A stretch of 8,151 nucleotides of DNA from an uncultured Ruminococcus sp. (GTDB lineage: Bacteria > Bacillota > Clostridia > Oscillospirales > Ruminococcaceae). The stretch lies in assembly GCA_902464115.1 (NCBI GenBank), contig CABQIF010000096.1, forward strand, positions 1 to 8,151. Reading direction: 5' to 3'. The notes under the pieces were generated by a model. It was not told the origin of the DNA, made no database searches, and saw only the letters and a program-made list of their open reading frames with translations. The translations under genes were made by a program, and so were the position numbers. This document shows, piece after piece, positions 5,589 to 8,151 of the stretch (position 1 is its first letter; each line of letters starts with the position of its first letter).

Positions 5589-8151
5589 ATGAGTAAAAAC
5601 AAATTCTCAAAGCGGTTAGCTGCATCTTTGATTGCAGCAGCCACCATCGGGTCAAGCGGCGTGCTGAGCAGCTTAACCTACCTGCCGGCAAGTGCGGCAG
5701 ACACAGACAACTATGCAAAGTTGTTGCAGTATTCCATGTATTTCTATGATGCGAATATGTGCGGTGATGAAGTAGCTTCTGAATCAGCGTTGGATTGGCG
5801 TGGCAATTGTCACACAGACGATGCTGTAACGGGCGGTTTCCATGATGCAGGTGACCACGTGAAGTTCGGTTTGCCAGCAGGCTATTCCGCAGCAACACTG
5901 GGTTGGAGCTACTACGAATTCAAGGATTCTTATGATTCTTTGGGTCAGACTGCACATCTGCAGAAATTGACAGATTATTTCTGCGATTATTTTAAGGACT
6001 GCACCACTTTAAGCGGTGACACTGTTACCAATTTCATTTATCAGATTGGCGACGGCAATGCAGACCATGCTGTTTGGTGTGCTCCGGAAGTACAGGATTC
6101 TTCCTCTCGTAAGGTATACCAAACTTCCGCTGGAGCAAGCGACATTGCTGCTTCTTATGCAGCAGCATTGGCTGTAAACTATCTGAACTTTGGCAATGCA
6201 GAAGACCTGAAGTATGCAAAGGCATTGTATAAGTTTTCTACGCAGTATAATCAGAAAGCAACAGATGGAACAAATGAATTCTATAATTCTTGGGATTATT
6301 ACGACAAGCAGGCATTTGCTGCTGCATTCTTGTATTTGGCAACAGATGATGATTCCTATAAGTCATTCTTAAACGAATTTATGAATGCAGATAAGGCGGG
6401 TGCATCTGGACAGGCTGGTTGTAAATGGGGCGTTTATTCACCTTTGAGCTGGAACAATGTTAGCTTGGGTGCAGCAATTTTACAATCTGAAATTACTGGC
6501 CAATCTGCTGACTGGGAAAAGGTTAAGAAATATATTGATCAGAAGGCAACCAGCGAAAGCCAGTACTATTTTGAAGATGCTTGGGGCAGCTGCCGATACA
6601 ATACCGCTGTTCAGTTCTGTGCATTAGTTGCAAGTAAGCACAACAGCGGCATGGATTATAGCAGCTGGAGCAAGGCACAGATGAATATGATTCTGGGTGA
6701 CAATTCTGCGAATACTTGCATGGTTGTTGGATTCAGCAACAATTCTGCAAAGTATCCGCACCACAGAGCTGCTTCTGGCTATACAAACAATGACGAAATG
6801 AAAAAGGGCAAGCCGGGTTATAGTGCAAACGGTCATGTACTAGTTGGTGCACTGGTTGGTGGCCCAACTTCTTCGGATTTCTCTTCTTATGTTGATGATG
6901 TTAGCGATTATAAAGCAAATGAAGTTGCACTGGACTACAATGCAGGTTTGGTTGGTGCAGCAGCTGGCTTGTACGACAAATACAAGACAGGCTCTCTGGA
7001 ATCCAGCATTCCGGGCGTTGGTGCAACACCGACAACCACTGCTACAACCACTGCAACAACTGGCAAGACCACAACCACTGCAGCTGTTACCACAACAAAG
7101 GCAGCAGAAACCACCAAGGCTCCGACAACAGTAGCACAGGGCGATGGCTGCTATACAAAGAAGGTAAATCAGGACGTTGTTTATAAGGATCTGCCGGCAA
7201 CTGACAAGATGCTGGGCTGGACTTATGAAGAACTGGGCGTAAAGGCTGGCGAAAAGGTTCAGAAGGTTGAAATCGACATCTCTACAACTGCTGATAAGAT
7301 CGGCAAGTGGCAGGGTGCATTCGGTTCTTCTACCACTGTTGATCCGGGTTACTGGACACAGACCGAAGATATGCAGCAGGTCATCGATGGCGATTCCGGT
7401 ACACTGGTATGGAACGTTGACAGTGCAACCTCTGACATCATTCAGACGCAGTACGGCGGTCAGGTAAAGGTTGGCTTCTGGTGGATTGACTGCAACGAAT
7501 TTACCATTGATGAAGTTCGTGTTTACACCGACAAGTCTTCTTCTAATCCGACTACTACCGCAGCAGTTACCACAACCAAGCAGAATCCGACCACGACTGC
7601 TTCTCAGAGCACAGGCAATGGCCCTTATGAGATCAAGCCAGGTCAGGATGTTGTCTATAAGGATCTCCCGGCAACTGATAGAATGCTGGGCTGGACTTAT
7701 GAAGAACTGGGCGTAAAGGCTGGCGAAAAGGTTCAGAAGGTTGAAATCGACATCTCTACTACCGCTGACAAGATTGGCAAGTGGCAGGGTGCATTTGGTT
7801 CTTCTACAACCGTTGATCCGGATTACTGGACACAGACCGATGATATGCAGCAGGTTATCGACGGCGATTCCGGTACACTGGTATGGAATGTTGACAGTGC
7901 AACATCTGACATCATCCAGACCCAGTACGGCGGTCAGGTAAAGGTTGGCTTCTGGTGGATCGACTGCAACGAATTTACCATTGATGCAGTTCGTGTTTAC
8001 ACCGACAAGACTTCCTCGAATCCGACCACTACTGCAGCTGTTACAACTGCAACCACAAAGGCAACTACAACCACAACAAAGGCTGCTACAACCACTGCAG
8101 CTCCGACCACAACTGTTACAACAGCTGGTGGCGACGACAAGCCGTTGTTTA
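5589..8151 (+). CDS. Secreted GH9 cellulase with tandem accessory modules (partial, runs off the window)
   Basis: The frame stays open for 854 codons to the window edge. Residues 1-36 are a signal peptide (KRLAASLIAAATIG core, ASA/A cleavage site). About 38-465 is a GH9 catalytic domain: GGFHDAGDHVKFGLP holds the catalytic base region (D86, D89), PHHR lies at 390-393, and ANEVALDYNAGLVG holds the predicted acid E445. Family 9 enzymes are inverting beta-1,4-glucanases, so cellulose or related glucans are the likely substrate. A Thr-rich linker (~476-519) leads to module 1 (528-649), a second linker, module 2 (686-807) and a third Thr-rich linker. The modules look like carbohydrate-binding modules; no CBM3c or Ig-like domain adjoins GH9. 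A dockerin or anchor could lie past the window end. The ATG at 5589 follows AGAAGGGG. Leucine codons in the catalytic part are mostly TTG, unlike the modules. Confidence 0.93.
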   Translation, partial: MSKNKFSKRLAASLIAAATIGSSGVLSSLTYLPASAADTDNYAKLLQYSMYFYDANMCGDEVASESALDWRGNCHTDDAVTGGFHDAGDHVKFGLPAGYSAATLGWSYYEFKDSYDSLGQTAHLQKLTDYFCDYFKDCTTLSGDTVTNFIYQIGDGNADHAVWCAPEVQDSSSRKVYQTSAGASDIAASYAAALAVNYLNFGNAEDLKYAKALYKFSTQYNQKATDGTNEFYNSWDYYDKQAFAAAFLYLATDDDSYKSFLNEFMNADKAGASGQAGCKWGVYSPLSWNNVSLGAAILQSEITGQSADWEKVKKYIDQKATSESQYYFEDAWGSCRYNTAVQFCALVASKHNSGMDYSSWSKAQMNMILGDNSANTCMVVGFSNNSAKYPHHRAASGYTNNDEMKKGKPGYSANGHVLVGALVGGPTSSDFSSYVDDVSDYKANEVALDYNAGLVGAAAGLYDKYKTGSLESSIPGVGATPTTTATTTATTGKTTTTAAVTTTKAAETTKAPTTVAQGDGCYTKKVNQDVVYKDLPATDKMLGWTYEELGVKAGEKVQKVEIDISTTADKIGKWQGAFGSSTTVDPGYWTQTEDMQQVIDGDSGTLVWNVDSATSDIIQTQYGGQVKVGFWWIDCNEFTIDEVRVYTDKSSSNPTTTAAVTTTKQNPTTTASQSTGNGPYEIKPGQDVVYKDLPATDRMLGWTYEELGVKAGEKVQKVEIDISTTADKIGKWQGAFGSSTTVDPDYWTQTDDMQQVIDGDSGTLVWNVDSATSDIIQTQYGGQVKVGFWWIDCNEFTIDAVRVYTDKTSSNPTTTAAVTTATTKATTTTTKAATTTAAPTTTVTTAGGDDKPLF
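7170..7535 (+). repeat. Tandem module, copy 1 (putative carbohydrate-binding module)
   Basis: Residues 528-649 of the GH9 protein. It is rich in aromatic residues, including W544, W574, W589 and an adjacent pair W631-W632 in VGFWWIDCNEF, as expected of a glycan-binding surface. The copy at 7644-8009 lies exactly 474 nt on with no insertion or deletion. Tandem CBM79 modules of a Ruminococcus flavefaciens GH9 enzyme are the closest architectural precedent I recall, but family membership is unproven. Confidence 0.75.
7644..8009 (+). repeat. Tandem module, copy 2 (putative carbohydrate-binding module)
   Basis: Residues 686-807 of the GH9 protein. By hand count 118 of 122 residues match copy 1; the changes are K to R, G to D, E to D and E to A. 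About 18 codons differ silently. The Trp pair is kept at 789-790. Thr-rich linkers flank it on both sides. Confidence 0.75.

Noticed and set aside
6844..7941. Several 66-96-codon open frames on the plus strand inside the GH9 gene
   Set aside because: They are out-of-frame readings of the repetitive Thr-rich linkers and tandem modules; the GH9 frame is continuous through them.
1..8151. tRNA, rRNA, CRISPR array, insertion sequence or phage genes
   Set aside because: None was seen. The only repeats of note are the two GH9 modules, their linkers and short inverted repeats.

Overview
The window reads as chromosomal DNA of a strictly anaerobic, cellulose-degrading Firmicute of the Ruminococcus / Ruminococcaceae type. 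The pointers are a GH9 cellulase with Thr-rich linkers and tandem accessory modules, central fermentation genes with strong CTG/GCA/AAG codon bias, AT-rich intergenic DNA and canonical AGGAGG ribosome binding sites. The species assignment is inference. All genes lie on the + strand.

Layout: (1) 1-1295 is a monocistronic glyceraldehyde-3-phosphate dehydrogenase gene with its own sigma-A-type promoter and a strong intrinsic terminator. (2) 1296-4341 is the pyruvate formate-lyase (PFL) unit: an AT-rich promoter region, a ~134-nt leader with alternative hairpins, pflB, a 70-aa small protein, a 79-aa GrcA-type protein and a terminator. (3) 4342-5200 is pflA, the radical-SAM PFL activase, with its own terminator. 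(4) 5201-5588 is a non-coding stretch with a GC-richer, hairpin-dense segment, several operator-like palindromes and a promoter. (5) 5589 to the window end is a secreted GH9 glycoside hydrolase followed by two nearly identical ~122-residue modules; it runs off the window.

The main point of interest is that pyruvate formate-lyase is split. The pflB product stops at 694 residues, just before the glycyl-radical domain, although its catalytic Cys-Cys pair is intact. The glycyl-radical domain (RVSGYAV loop) is encoded separately as a 79-aa polypeptide two genes downstream. Between them is a 70-aa protein whose middle aligns without gaps to the N-terminal part of the 79-aa protein, but which lacks the radical glycine and carries a Cys-rich acidic tail. 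Together with pflA this suggests an obligatorily two-piece PFL with a possible modulator. The gap, PFL and cellulase genes fit one physiology: cellulose is hydrolysed, sugars pass through glycolysis, and pyruvate goes to acetyl-CoA plus formate.
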